The position numbers and the translations under genes were made by a program. From NCBI GenBank assembly GCA_944329505.1, contig CALVIJ010000048.1, positions 1 through 6,998 on the forward strand: a stretch of DNA of 6,998 nucleotides, in the 5' to 3' direction. The notes under the pieces were generated by a model, which was not told the DNA's origin, ran no database searches, and saw nothing but the letters and a program-made list of their open reading frames with translations. This document shows, in pieces, positions 1 to 5,749 of this stretch (position 1 is its first letter; each line of letters begins with the position of its first letter). The stretch comes from an uncultured Bacilli bacterium (GTDB taxonomy: Bacteria; Bacillota_I; Bacilli_A; RF39; UBA660).

Positions 1-584
1 AAAAATTTAATGAAGATGAAATAAAGATGTGTGATGGGTTAGTTATTCAAGGTGGCCCACATTTAGGCAGTTCTCATATCTGCACACTTCATTATGCATA
101 TACTCATAAGATTCCTGTAATAGGTGTTTGTTTGGGGATGCAGACGATGGTAGGTTATGAATGGTTTAGGCAAAAACATTTAGGTAAAATCGATTATGAT
201 ATTATTTCACAAGAGTTTAAGTATGAAGATGAACCCAATTATTTATATGATAAAAAAGGTCATAATAATTTAGATCCATTTAATATAAATGATATTGAGA
301 AGTGTAAACATAAAGTTTTTTTAGACAAAAACTCTAGATTATATGAAATTTTTAATAAAGAAGTTTTAGATATGCCTTCTTTACACAATTCGATGGCTAG
401 AGATGAGGCCTTTGATAAAGAAAATACTATTTTTAAAGTAACAGGGAAAAGTTTTGATAACGTAATAGAAGTTGTTGAGAGTAAAGATGACTGGTGGGCT
501 GTTGGAGTGCAGTTTCATCCCGAATTAGAAAAAGAAAATTTAAAATTATTTGAAAAATTAATCGAAGAAAGTTCAAAAAATTAG
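1..584 (+). CDS. Class I glutamine amidotransferase-like hydrolase (peptidase C26 type), 5' end missing
   Basis: The reading frame is open to the left edge (first full codon at base 3), so the ATG at 27 is probably internal and the gene starts outside the window. The visible part carries the marks of the class I amidotransferase fold: 'CDGLVIQGGP' near the start, the nucleophile elbow 'GVCLGMQ' with Cys at bases 129-131, and the C-terminal 'VGVQFHPEL' with the catalytic His at 516-518 and Glu at 522-524. The Cys-His-Glu triad is therefore complete. The layout resembles the gamma-glutamyl-GABA hydrolase/PuuD group (peptidase C26), which cleaves gamma-glutamyl amides in the cytosol, but the substrate cannot be told. 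The usual 'NS-HHQ' stretch before the last strand reads 'MPSLHNSMARDEA' here, so it may be a divergent subgroup. It ends in TAG with no convincing terminator before the next promoter. Fold is fairly certain; substrate unknown. Confidence 0.85.
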   Translation, partial: KFNEDEIKMCDGLVIQGGPHLGSSHICTLHYAYTHKIPVIGVCLGMQTMVGYEWFRQKHLGKIDYDIISQEFKYEDEPNYLYDKKGHNNLDPFNINDIEKCKHKVFLDKNSRLYEIFNKEVLDMPSLHNSMARDEAFDKENTIFKVTGKSFDNVIEVVESKDDWWAVGVQFHPELEKENLKLFEKLIEESSKN

Positions 585-593
585 AATATATTT

Positions 594-607
594 AATTAGG
601 ACTAATT
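594..607. promoter_or_regulatory. Short inverted repeat touching the -35 box of the next gene
   Basis: AATTAG and CTAATT face each other across two bases. The right arm ends on the first base of the TTGACG box. It could be an operator for the downstream gene, or a weak stem after the preceding stop codon, although no T-run follows. In DNA this AT-rich, such a 6+6 dyad can arise by chance, so this is only a candidate. Confidence 0.25.
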
Positions 608-634
608 TGACGAATAATTATTTTAGGCTATAAT
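607..634 (+). promoter_or_regulatory. Sigma-A-type promoter of the beta-lactamase-like gene
   Basis: TTGACG (607-612, five of six consensus bases) is followed after 16 bases by a perfect TATAAT (629-634). Transcription should begin near 641, giving a leader of about 20 bases that contains the ribosome site TGGAGGTG (651-658), six bases from GGAGG to the ATG at 663. The gene is therefore probably expressed on its own as well as by any read-through from the amidotransferase gene. Confidence 0.75.
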
Positions 635-662
635 ATGTTTTACGACTTCTTGGAGGTGTTTT

Positions 663-2138
663 ATGAAAAAAGAAGAATATCTAGGCATTATTACAGAAGA
701 AGAATATAAGTTAATTAATGAACTTGTTCAAAATGGCAAATTACAAGAATATCATTATTTAATAGAAATGTTTGATAAATTAAAAAATGAACTAGTAGAT
801 AATATCGATAAGACACCAAATGAAATATATGATTTAATTACTTCTGATTATTTGAAAACCGTTAGAGGTGTCGCCCAACTTGTACCTGGTTTAAGTACAG
901 GGATTAAAGATGCGAAAAGCGGAGTATCTATTTATACTTATGATGGTAAAGTAAAAAAAGATGGACAAAATATAGATGAGAACACTCGTTTTGATTTAGC
1001 TAGTTCAACAAAATTATTTACTAGTTTAGAGGCTTTGAAATTAGCTGAAGATGGTAAATTTGATTTAGATAAATTAGTTTCAGATTATAATAGTAAGTAT
1101 GCGAAACTAAATATTCCAGTAGAGAAAATGGCTAAGTTTTATTATGATTTAAAAACTGATGGTAGATTAGATGAACGTGATGGAAAACTTTCTTTAAAAG
1201 AATTTCAAAGAAGATTATCTTCTACCACTATAGCCAAAGATTATACTTTTATATATAGTGATATTCCGTTTATTATTTTAAAAGATATACTTCCAAAATC
1301 AGACGAATATTTTAAGAAATATTTTAATGAAGAGATGAATTTATTACAAACTAGTTATGATAGAACTTTCGGAATTTTAACTGGTGGCAAAGAAAGTGAA
1401 CTTAATTTAGTTCATGATCCTAAAGCTAGAGTGATGGAAAGATATAATTTAAATCCAGGCCATGCCGGTATTTATAGCACTTCTAAGGATTTAGTAAAAC
1501 TATTCGATAACTTAAATAATGGATTTTTATCTAATGAGTCTATTATTAAAATGATTACCCCTGCTTTAGATACTCCTATTTTACTTAATCTAGATGGTAC
1601 AATCGCCTTTAATAAAAATAAAGATGGTTATTCCTCTGGAGTTAAAGCTATTAATAGAGGTATGGGCGTTTATTATAAACATAAAGAGGGCATTAGAGTA
1701 AACGAAATGGCTAATGTAATGGGAAATGACTCTTTTGCGATTACCGGATTTACAGGTACTTGGGCAACCTTTGATTTAAAAAATCAGTTAACAGCTAATT
1801 TTCTAGCTAATCCTTTCTCTGATGAATCAGAAAGAGAAATAGTTATTGATAATGAAAAATTCAATATTGTAGATTGTTCTAAACATTTTGAAAATGATAC
1901 TAAATTTAAAGTATTTGGAAAAACATCTAAAGTATTAGATAATGATGGTAATGTAGTAGAAAGTATTCCATTTACAAGAATAACAAACACTTTAAAGGAA
2001 GAACAAATATATACTTTACTTAAATTAAGGCTTGCAAAAAACGCCTTAATACGTAAAGCTGAACTTGAACAAAGTGGGGTTTTAAATGATGAAGTTGTTA
2101 ATAGTTTTGAAAAATCTAAAACTATAAAAAGAAAATAA
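663..2138 (+). CDS. Cytosolic beta-lactamase-fold serine hydrolase, third active-site motif altered
   Basis: This 491-residue protein belongs to the beta-lactamase/transpeptidase-like family (class C, PF00144 type). Ordered motifs are: SxxK at 114-117 (SSTK, nucleophile Ser114 and base Lys117); the YxN position as Tyr198-Ser-Asp200, a variant seen in esterase-like members; 'HDPKAR' at 251-256 followed by 'GHAGIYST' at 266-273, typical of the family; and 'ITGFTGT' at 360-366 where relatives usually read 'HTGFTGT'. The His of the third motif is thus Ile360. About 65 residues of charged, probably helical sequence precede the domain, and about 100 residues follow the last motif. There is no signal peptide or membrane segment at the N-terminus, so it should act in the cytosol. 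That argues against a role as a classical beta-lactamase or cell-wall transpeptidase and favours an esterase- or peptidase-like activity on an unknown substrate. The start is set by the ribosome site at 651-658. Fold is confident; substrate not assignable. Confidence 0.85.
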   Translation: MKKEEYLGIITEEEYKLINELVQNGKLQEYHYLIEMFDKLKNELVDNIDKTPNEIYDLITSDYLKTVRGVAQLVPGLSTGIKDAKSGVSIYTYDGKVKKDGQNIDENTRFDLASSTKLFTSLEALKLAEDGKFDLDKLVSDYNSKYAKLNIPVEKMAKFYYDLKTDGRLDERDGKLSLKEFQRRLSSTTIAKDYTFIYSDIPFIILKDILPKSDEYFKKYFNEEMNLLQTSYDRTFGILTGGKESELNLVHDPKARVMERYNLNPGHAGIYSTSKDLVKLFDNLNNGFLSNESIIKMITPALDTPILLNLDGTIAFNKNKDGYSSGVKAINRGMGVYYKHKEGIRVNEMANVMGNDSFAITGFTGTWATFDLKNQLTANFLANPFSDESEREIVIDNEKFNIVDCSKHFENDTKFKVFGKTSKVLDNDGNVVESIPFTRITNTLKEEQIYTLLKLRLAKNALIRKAELEQSGVLNDEVVNSFEKSKTIKRK

Positions 2139-2168
2139 TTATTGATTTATATATAATTAAAAACTTAA

Positions 2169-2196
2169 AAAATGATTTATGCATTTTCTTTTTTTT
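2169..2196 (+). terminator. Rho-independent terminator after the beta-lactamase-like gene
   Basis: A six-base stem AAAATG (2169-2174) / CATTTT (2182-2187) with a seven-base loop is followed by C and eight T residues (2189-2196). It lies about 30 bases after the stop codon. The stem is weak, but the T-run and position are right. Confidence 0.6.
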
Positions 2197-2203
2197 AATG
2201 TAA

Positions 2204-2222
2204 TATAATTAAATGGGTGGAG
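2204..2222 (+). promoter_or_regulatory. -10 box and ribosome site of the PRC-barrel gene
   Basis: A perfect TATAAT lies at 2204-2209, and no good -35 box is visible at 16-18 bases upstream, where the preceding terminator sits. Transcription would begin near 2216, which is also where the ribosome site GGTGGAG (2216-2222) begins. The implied leader is only about 13 bases. The spacing of GGAG favours the ATG at 2229 over the ATG at 2226 or the GTG at 2217. Confidence 0.5.
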
Positions 2223-2228
2223 TGTATG

Positions 2229-2447
2229 ATGCTTTCTGATTTACAAAACAAAGATATTATTAATGTGTATGATGGTAAGAAAGTGGGTGCCATTATCGAT
2301 GTTAGTTTAGATAAAGAGGGTAAGATAGTTGAGATGAGCGTTCAAAAAAGAAGATTTATATTTTTTAGTGGTGGAGTTTCTAAGATTAAATGGTCTCAGA
2401 TTGACAAGATTGGTAAAGATGTTATACTAGTAAATGTGAATACCTAG
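2229..2447 (+). CDS. YlmC/YmxH-like PRC-barrel protein
   Basis: A 72-residue protein beginning 'MLSDLQNKDIINVYDGKKVG' and ending 'WSQIDKIGKDVILV'. This matches the YlmC/YmxH group of single PRC-barrel proteins, found widely in Bacillota and often near sporulation or cell-division genes; their biochemical role is not established. The family typically begins M-(R)-L-S-[DE]-L, which supports the ATG at 2229. The open frame could start at GTG 2217 or ATG 2226, but those lie on or too near the ribosome site GGAG (2219-2222). The central part 'KRRFIFFSGG' replaces the Gly/Arg-rich loop of relatives. No signal peptide or membrane segment is present, so it is probably cytosolic. It is the first gene of a two-gene operon: the next gene starts nine bases after its stop codon. 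Confidence 0.8.
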   Translation: MLSDLQNKDIINVYDGKKVGAIIDVSLDKEGKIVEMSVQKRRFIFFSGGVSKIKWSQIDKIGKDVILVNVNT

Positions 2448-2451
2448 GAGG
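2446..2451 (+). promoter_or_regulatory. Ribosome binding site overlapping the upstream stop codon
   Basis: A perfect AGGAGG shares its first two bases with the TAG stop of the PRC-barrel gene and lies five bases before the ATG at 2457. Ribosomes finishing the first gene would stop on the site that loads the second, which suggests translational coupling. Confidence 0.85.
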
Positions 2452-2456
2452 TTGTT

Positions 2457-3476
2457 ATGAAAATATTACTACATACTGGTAAGTTTAAAGATGTTGAAAA
2501 AAGCGGCGTTGGAAGAGCTATAGTACATCAAAAGAAAGCTTTAGACTTAATGCATATTCCATATACTACTAATCCTGAAGATGACTTTGATATTGTTCAT
2601 ATCAATACTATTTTTCCAGAATCACTTATGCTTGCAAAGAAGTGTAAACAAATGGGCAAGAAAGTCATTTTCCATGCTCATTCGACAGAGGAAGATTTTC
2701 GTAATTCGTTTAAACTTTCTAATGGAGTATCCCCACTTTTTCGTCAATGGCTTAAAGTGTGCTATGGATCTGCAGATCTATTAATTACCCCTACAGAATA
2801 TTCTAAAAGAGTATTAGAAAAATATGATTTAGATAAAGAAATAATTCCAATATCTAATGGTATTGATTTAGATTTTTTTAAAGCTGATAAAGATAGTAGA
2901 AAAAGATTTAGAAAAAAATATGGATTTACTGATGATGATAAAGTAGTTATGTCTGTTGGACTTTATATTGAAAGAAAAGGAATTTTGGAGTTTTTGGAAC
3001 TCGCTAGAAGAATGCCAGAATATAAATTTATTTGGTTTGGATATACCAAACCATCGCTTATTCCTGTTAAAATAAGCGATGCTATTAAAAATAAAACAGA
3101 TAATGTTTATTTTCCTGGATATGTTGATAGTAAAGACTTAAAAGATGCTTATGCGGGATGTGATTTATATATTTTCCCAACTAAAGAGGAAACTGAAGGT
3201 ATTGTTTTGTTAGAAGCTTTAGCTATGAAAACTAAAACTTTAATTAGTGATATTCCGATTTATGATGATTGGCTTAAAGATGGTGTGAATGTTTATAAAG
3301 CTAAAAATCTTGATGATTTTGAATATAAAATCAAATTAATCTTAAAAGATAAATTACCCGATTTAACTGAAGAGGGTTATAAAGTAGCCAAAGAAAGAGA
3401 TATCAAAAAAATAGGATATAAACTAAAAAAAGTTTATGAATATGTTTTAGAGAAAGATTTAATAAATAAGCAATAA
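2457..3476 (+). CDS. Family 4 (GT-B) glycosyltransferase, probably for membrane glycolipid
   Basis: The 339-residue protein has the two-domain GT-B layout. The N-terminal acceptor domain carries 'SGVGRA' (16-21), 'DIVHINT' (45-51) and 'HAHSTEEDFRNSF' (73-85), then 'ADLLITPTEYSKR' and 'PISNGIDL' (131-138). The C-terminal nucleotide-sugar domain carries 'ERKG' (172-175, phosphate-binding Arg/Lys) and a canonical E-x7-E pair at Glu245 and Glu253 in 'EETEGIVLLEA'. Length is normal for GT4. The 'SGVGRA' and 'HSTEEDFRNSF' stretches resemble my memory of the Gram-positive CpoA and Acholeplasma alDGS enzymes, which add the second sugar to glycosyl-diacylglycerol at the inner face of the membrane. That assignment is inference; a role in another glycan is possible. 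No transmembrane helix is evident, as expected for a monotopic enzyme. It is the second gene of an operon with the YlmC/YmxH-like gene and ends just before a terminator. Confidence 0.85.
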   Translation: MKILLHTGKFKDVEKSGVGRAIVHQKKALDLMHIPYTTNPEDDFDIVHINTIFPESLMLAKKCKQMGKKVIFHAHSTEEDFRNSFKLSNGVSPLFRQWLKVCYGSADLLITPTEYSKRVLEKYDLDKEIIPISNGIDLDFFKADKDSRKRFRKKYGFTDDDKVVMSVGLYIERKGILEFLELARRMPEYKFIWFGYTKPSLIPVKISDAIKNKTDNVYFPGYVDSKDLKDAYAGCDLYIFPTKEETEGIVLLEALAMKTKTLISDIPIYDDWLKDGVNVYKAKNLDDFEYKIKLILKDKLPDLTEEGYKVAKERDIKKIGYKLKKVYEYVLEKDLINKQ

Positions 3477-3508
3477 ACAAGATAGTAAAAATTATCTTGT
3501 TTTTTCTT
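3476..3508 (+). terminator. Rho-independent terminator of the glycosyltransferase operon
   Basis: A perfect nine-base stem AACAAGATA (3476-3484) / TATCTTGTT (3493-3501), with an eight-base loop, runs into TTTTTCTTT. The left arm begins on the last base of the TAA stop codon. Confidence 0.85.
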
Positions 3509-3542
3509 TACGTAAATCCAAACATAAAGTTATATACGTCTA

Positions 3543-3571
3543 TTGCATATTTCTTTTATCTTTATTATAAT
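3543..3571 (+). promoter_or_regulatory. Promoter of the surface-protein gene
   Basis: TTGCAT (3543-3548) and a perfect TATAAT (3566-3571) are separated by the ideal 17 bases. Transcription should begin near 3578, giving a leader of about 85 bases, much longer than those of neighbouring genes. The ribosome site AAGGAG (3647-3652) lies ten bases before the ATG at 3663, and AAAGG at 3653-3657 offers a closer alternative. Confidence 0.6.
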
Positions 3572-3581
3572 TGTAATAGAA

Positions 3582-3602
3582 AATACTGGAACTATCGGTA
3601 TT
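3582..3602 (+). promoter_or_regulatory. Hairpin at the start of the surface-protein leader
   Basis: AATACTG (3582-3588) pairs with CGGTATT (3596-3602) through seven pairs, one of them G-U, around a seven-base loop. It begins about four bases after the predicted transcription start and has no T-run, so it is not a terminator. A 5' stem of this kind can stabilise a messenger or bind a regulator; which of these applies is not visible. Confidence 0.35.
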
Positions 3603-3662
3603 ATAAAATGAATAAAAAAAATAAAATTATTCATAATAGAAGTATTAAGGAGAAAGGTAAAA

Positions 3663-5078
3663 ATGAAAATAAGATTAAATAGTACACAGAGGAACTATAT
3701 CATAATAGGACTATGTGCGATATTAGTAATAATGGGAGTAGGATATGCGGCATTTCAAAGTCAGTTAAAAATATCAGGAACATCTAATATTGGAAGTAAC
3801 TTCTTAGTAAAGATTACAAACATAGAAGTATCAAATATTGTAGGAGGTGCAGCCGATAAAGAAGAAGTAACAACCCATACAGATACAACGGCAACTTTTG
3901 GAACAACATTGCAGTCTCCGGGTGATAGTATTACTTATGATATAACAATAGAAAACCAAGGAACCATTGATGCAATATTAAAGACTATTACAAAGACAGA
4001 CACAAGTAATAGTGCAATCTTATTTACAACTTCTGGAGTAAATGAAGGAGATCCTTTAAATGAAGGAGAACTTGCAACTATGCAAGTTACAGTAACATAT
4101 AATCCAGCTGTAACAAGTCAGCCAGAAGATTTAGATAGTACTTTAAAAGTAGACTTAGATTACGAACAAGCAGGAGGAAGTGTAGGACCAGGACCTGGAG
4201 GAGAAACTACAACTATCGGCGGACAAGATGTACCAGTTGTAGATTCAGGAGATGGACTATATAAAGATAAATATGAAGACGGAAGATATATTTATAAAGG
4301 TTCTAATCCAAACAATTATATAATTTTCAATAATGAAACGTGGAGAATTATATCTAAAGAAGTGGATGGAGCTTTTAAGATCGTAAGAAATGAAGTATTA
4401 GATGAAAGAGTGTATTTTGATGAGCCTGGGCATCGTACAGATGGTGATGGCGTTGATTCTAGTTCTGGAAATTATTGCTTAAATTCATCTATGAGTGGAT
4501 GTAATGCTTGGGCATCAACAGCTAATATGATAGGAAATCCCTCTGAATTTAGTAATGGATCAGCAAGTGGCATTGTTACTGATGATTCAAGTATAAAAAA
4601 ATATTTAAATGAAACATATTTGCCAACGATAGTATATAATGAAGAATTAATTGTAAATTATGATTTTCAAATCGGACCGGTCGATTATGAAAACAACGAT
4701 TTAATTAGCCAAATTACTAGTGAAAAATCATTTAAATGGAATGGAAAAATTGGATTGGTTTCGGTTAGTGACTATATTAAAGCTAATTCAAACGAAGAAT
4801 TATGTAGTACTTTTCAATTAGCAAATCAAAATTTAAATTGTATGGATACAAATTGGATGCATATAACAAGTGGTTCTTGGGCGTCTATTAATCCTCGTGG
4901 TAAAGAAGATACTGCACTTTTATTAATTTTTGATGTATTTGTGAACACGGATACTTCTTTTAGCGTGGGTAGTGGATATGCTAATTCACAGGTAAATGTT
5001 CGTCCGTCTGTTTATCTTGATTCTAATATTAAATTAGATGGAAAAGGGACTTTAGATGATCCATTTACTATAGTCTGA
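3663..5078 (+). CDS. Exported surface protein with N-terminal anchor, Ig-like region and DUF6273-like C-terminal domain
   Basis: This is a 471-residue protein. A short basic N-terminus is followed by a hydrophobic segment (about 12-30, ending 'GVGYAAF') that serves as signal peptide or anchor; Cys18 inside it does not form a lipobox. Residues 35-168 look like a beta-sandwich: 'SPGDSITYDITIENQGTIDA' resembles conserved-repeat/DUF11-type domains. A Gly/Pro linker (171-180) leads to a C-terminal domain from about 200 with 'NYIIFNNETWRIIS' (219-231), 'GLVSVSDYI' (364-372) and 'NVRPSVYL' (445-452), which I associate with DUF6273-like surface proteins of uncultured gut Firmicutes. Four cysteines (272, 280, 381, 393) fall only in this domain and may form disulfides. 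There is no LPXTG motif. Function unknown; adhesion or environmental contact is a guess. Valine and arginine codons change sharply between the two halves. The gene stands alone between two terminators. Confidence 0.8.
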   Translation: MKIRLNSTQRNYIIIGLCAILVIMGVGYAAFQSQLKISGTSNIGSNFLVKITNIEVSNIVGGAADKEEVTTHTDTTATFGTTLQSPGDSITYDITIENQGTIDAILKTITKTDTSNSAILFTTSGVNEGDPLNEGELATMQVTVTYNPAVTSQPEDLDSTLKVDLDYEQAGGSVGPGPGGETTTIGGQDVPVVDSGDGLYKDKYEDGRYIYKGSNPNNYIIFNNETWRIISKEVDGAFKIVRNEVLDERVYFDEPGHRTDGDGVDSSSGNYCLNSSMSGCNAWASTANMIGNPSEFSNGSASGIVTDDSSIKKYLNETYLPTIVYNEELIVNYDFQIGPVDYENNDLISQITSEKSFKWNGKIGLVSVSDYIKANSNEELCSTFQLANQNLNCMDTNWMHITSGSWASINPRGKEDTALLLIFDVFVNTDTSFSVGSGYANSQVNVRPSVYLDSNIKLDGKGTLDDPFTIV

Positions 5079-5115
5079 ATGACGGACAGTTTTAAAAAAA
5101 CAAGTAAATAAAGGA

Positions 5116-5163
5116 AAAAATAGACTAAAAAGTATGCTCTAATGTACATTTTGGTCTATTTTT
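5116..5163. terminator. Long two-way terminator after the surface-protein gene
   Basis: The arms 5116-5130 (AAAAATAGACTAAAA) and 5149-5163 (TTTTGGTCTATTTTT) pair over 15 bases with a single G-U. After one A-A mismatch, three more pairs (GTA/TAC) close a ten-base loop. The A-run on the left and T-run on the right make it usable in both directions. It lies about 40 bases after the TGA stop and separates the surface gene from the transposase remnant. Confidence 0.85.
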
Positions 5164-5273
5164 AATGCTGTAAAAAGAACAAGTAGTAAATCTTAAAAAA
5201 ATATGGTAATTATAATCATAAAAAATTGCATGATAAAAACAATGCTTTAATATGAATGAAAAATTATATTAAA
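5164..5273. other. AT-rich non-coding stretch flanking the transposase remnant
   Basis: Between the two-way terminator and the end of the transposase remnant I see no gene, promoter of quality or clear terminal inverted repeat. It probably includes the outer end of the former insertion sequence, but I could not locate a boundary or a target duplication. Confidence 0.4.
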
Positions 5274-5668
5274 TTAAATATCATATAAAACAAATTTATA
5301 AGAAATAGTGACATAATGATGTGAATTAAAAGCTCTTTTAAATAATGTAAGACCAGTATTTAATAGAGATAAAATTCTTTTTTTGTATTTTTTCCATTAA
5401 TAATATAATTTTTATGGGTAGTAATTTTTTTTATATAAGAACGACTTCTTGAATAATAAGTCCCTAATAAAGTTAAAAATAAAACATAAACACATATTAA
5501 ACAAAACATAGAAGTAAAAGTTTTTAAGGAAGCAGTAGAATTTTTTTCTAAATAAAAACCATTAGATTTCCAATTTTTAAAAACATAATGTAAAAAATGA
5601 TTGGTAAAGGAGTAAGCCTTTATTAGGTTGCGAAGTGGAAGTTTATATAAGTGATTAAAAAGATACAT
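5274..5668 (-). pseudogene. Decayed C-terminal fragment of an IS4-like DDE transposase
   Basis: Read on the - strand, the frame from 5668 contains 'YVFKNWKSNGFYLEK' and then 'LKTFTSMFCLICVYVLFLTLLGTYYS', followed by 'ITTHKNY'. I recognise these as the C-terminal part of IS4-type DDE transposases, the region after the last catalytic Glu. That frame stops at 5360, but the family sequence resumes one frame over as 'ILSLLNTGLTLFKRAF' and runs to 'YKFVLYDI' and a stop at 5274-5276. The switch falls at a run of seven A (T on the + strand, 5378-5384); an eighth A would restore one frame. Residues expected at the Y-R-E part of the signature read 'YSFTNHFLHYVFK', so the Arg and Glu are not in place. 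No ribosome site precedes the ATG and the rest of the transposase is absent. It is a dead remnant; the exact family should be checked. Confidence 0.65.
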
Positions 5669-5700
5669 AGTCTTGTCAAAATTAGTGTGTAAATTAAATA

Positions 5701-5726
5701 GACCTTGCTTAAATGTAAGGTCTTTT
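5701..5726 (+). terminator. Hairpin with short T-run just upstream of the ApbE-like gene
   Basis: GACCTTGC (5701-5708) pairs with GTAAGGTC (5715-5722) over eight bases, one of them G-U, with a six-base loop and TTTT after it. It has the form of a + strand terminator, yet no intact + strand gene lies between it and the terminator at 5116-5163. It may be left over from a gene displaced by the insertion sequence, or act as a leader attenuator. Confidence 0.5.
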
Positions 5727-5734
5727 GTTATACT
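5705..5734 (+). promoter_or_regulatory. Possible promoter of the ApbE-like gene
   Basis: TATACT (5729-5734, five of six) has a weak TTGCTT (5705-5710) 18 bases upstream, inside the hairpin. Transcription would begin near 5741, on the ribosome site GGTGAT (5741-5746), again giving a very short leader before the ATG at 5750. Confidence 0.4.
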
Positions 5735-5749
5735 TTAGATGGTGATAGT

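Noticed and set aside
1784..1990. Open frame of 68 codons on the - strand
   Set aside because: It lies wholly inside the beta-lactamase-like gene, antisense, with no ribosome site and no recognisable protein sequence.
2581..2784. Open frame of 67 codons on the + strand
   Set aside because: It is an out-of-frame reading of the glycosyltransferase gene, whose motifs at this position are clear.
3582..3602. Invertible promoter (phase variation) ahead of the surface gene
   Set aside because: The inverted repeat is a compact hairpin downstream of the promoter, and I found no matching pair of repeats flanking the promoter.
3497..3682. Open frame of 61 codons on the + strand
   Set aside because: It starts inside the terminator stem, spans the promoter and leader of the surface gene and overlaps its start; the Tyr/Asn/Lys-rich translation is what AT-rich non-coding DNA gives.
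5360..5668. Intact small membrane protein of 102 residues on the - strand
   Set aside because: The sequence matches the C-terminal part of an IS4-like transposase and continues in another frame to 5274, with no ribosome site, so it is a pseudogene fragment.
5705..5749. TTG start giving a longer ApbE-like protein
   Set aside because: The TTG lies inside the hairpin and upstream of the likely transcription start; the ATG at 5750 has a ribosome site and begins just before the membrane anchor.
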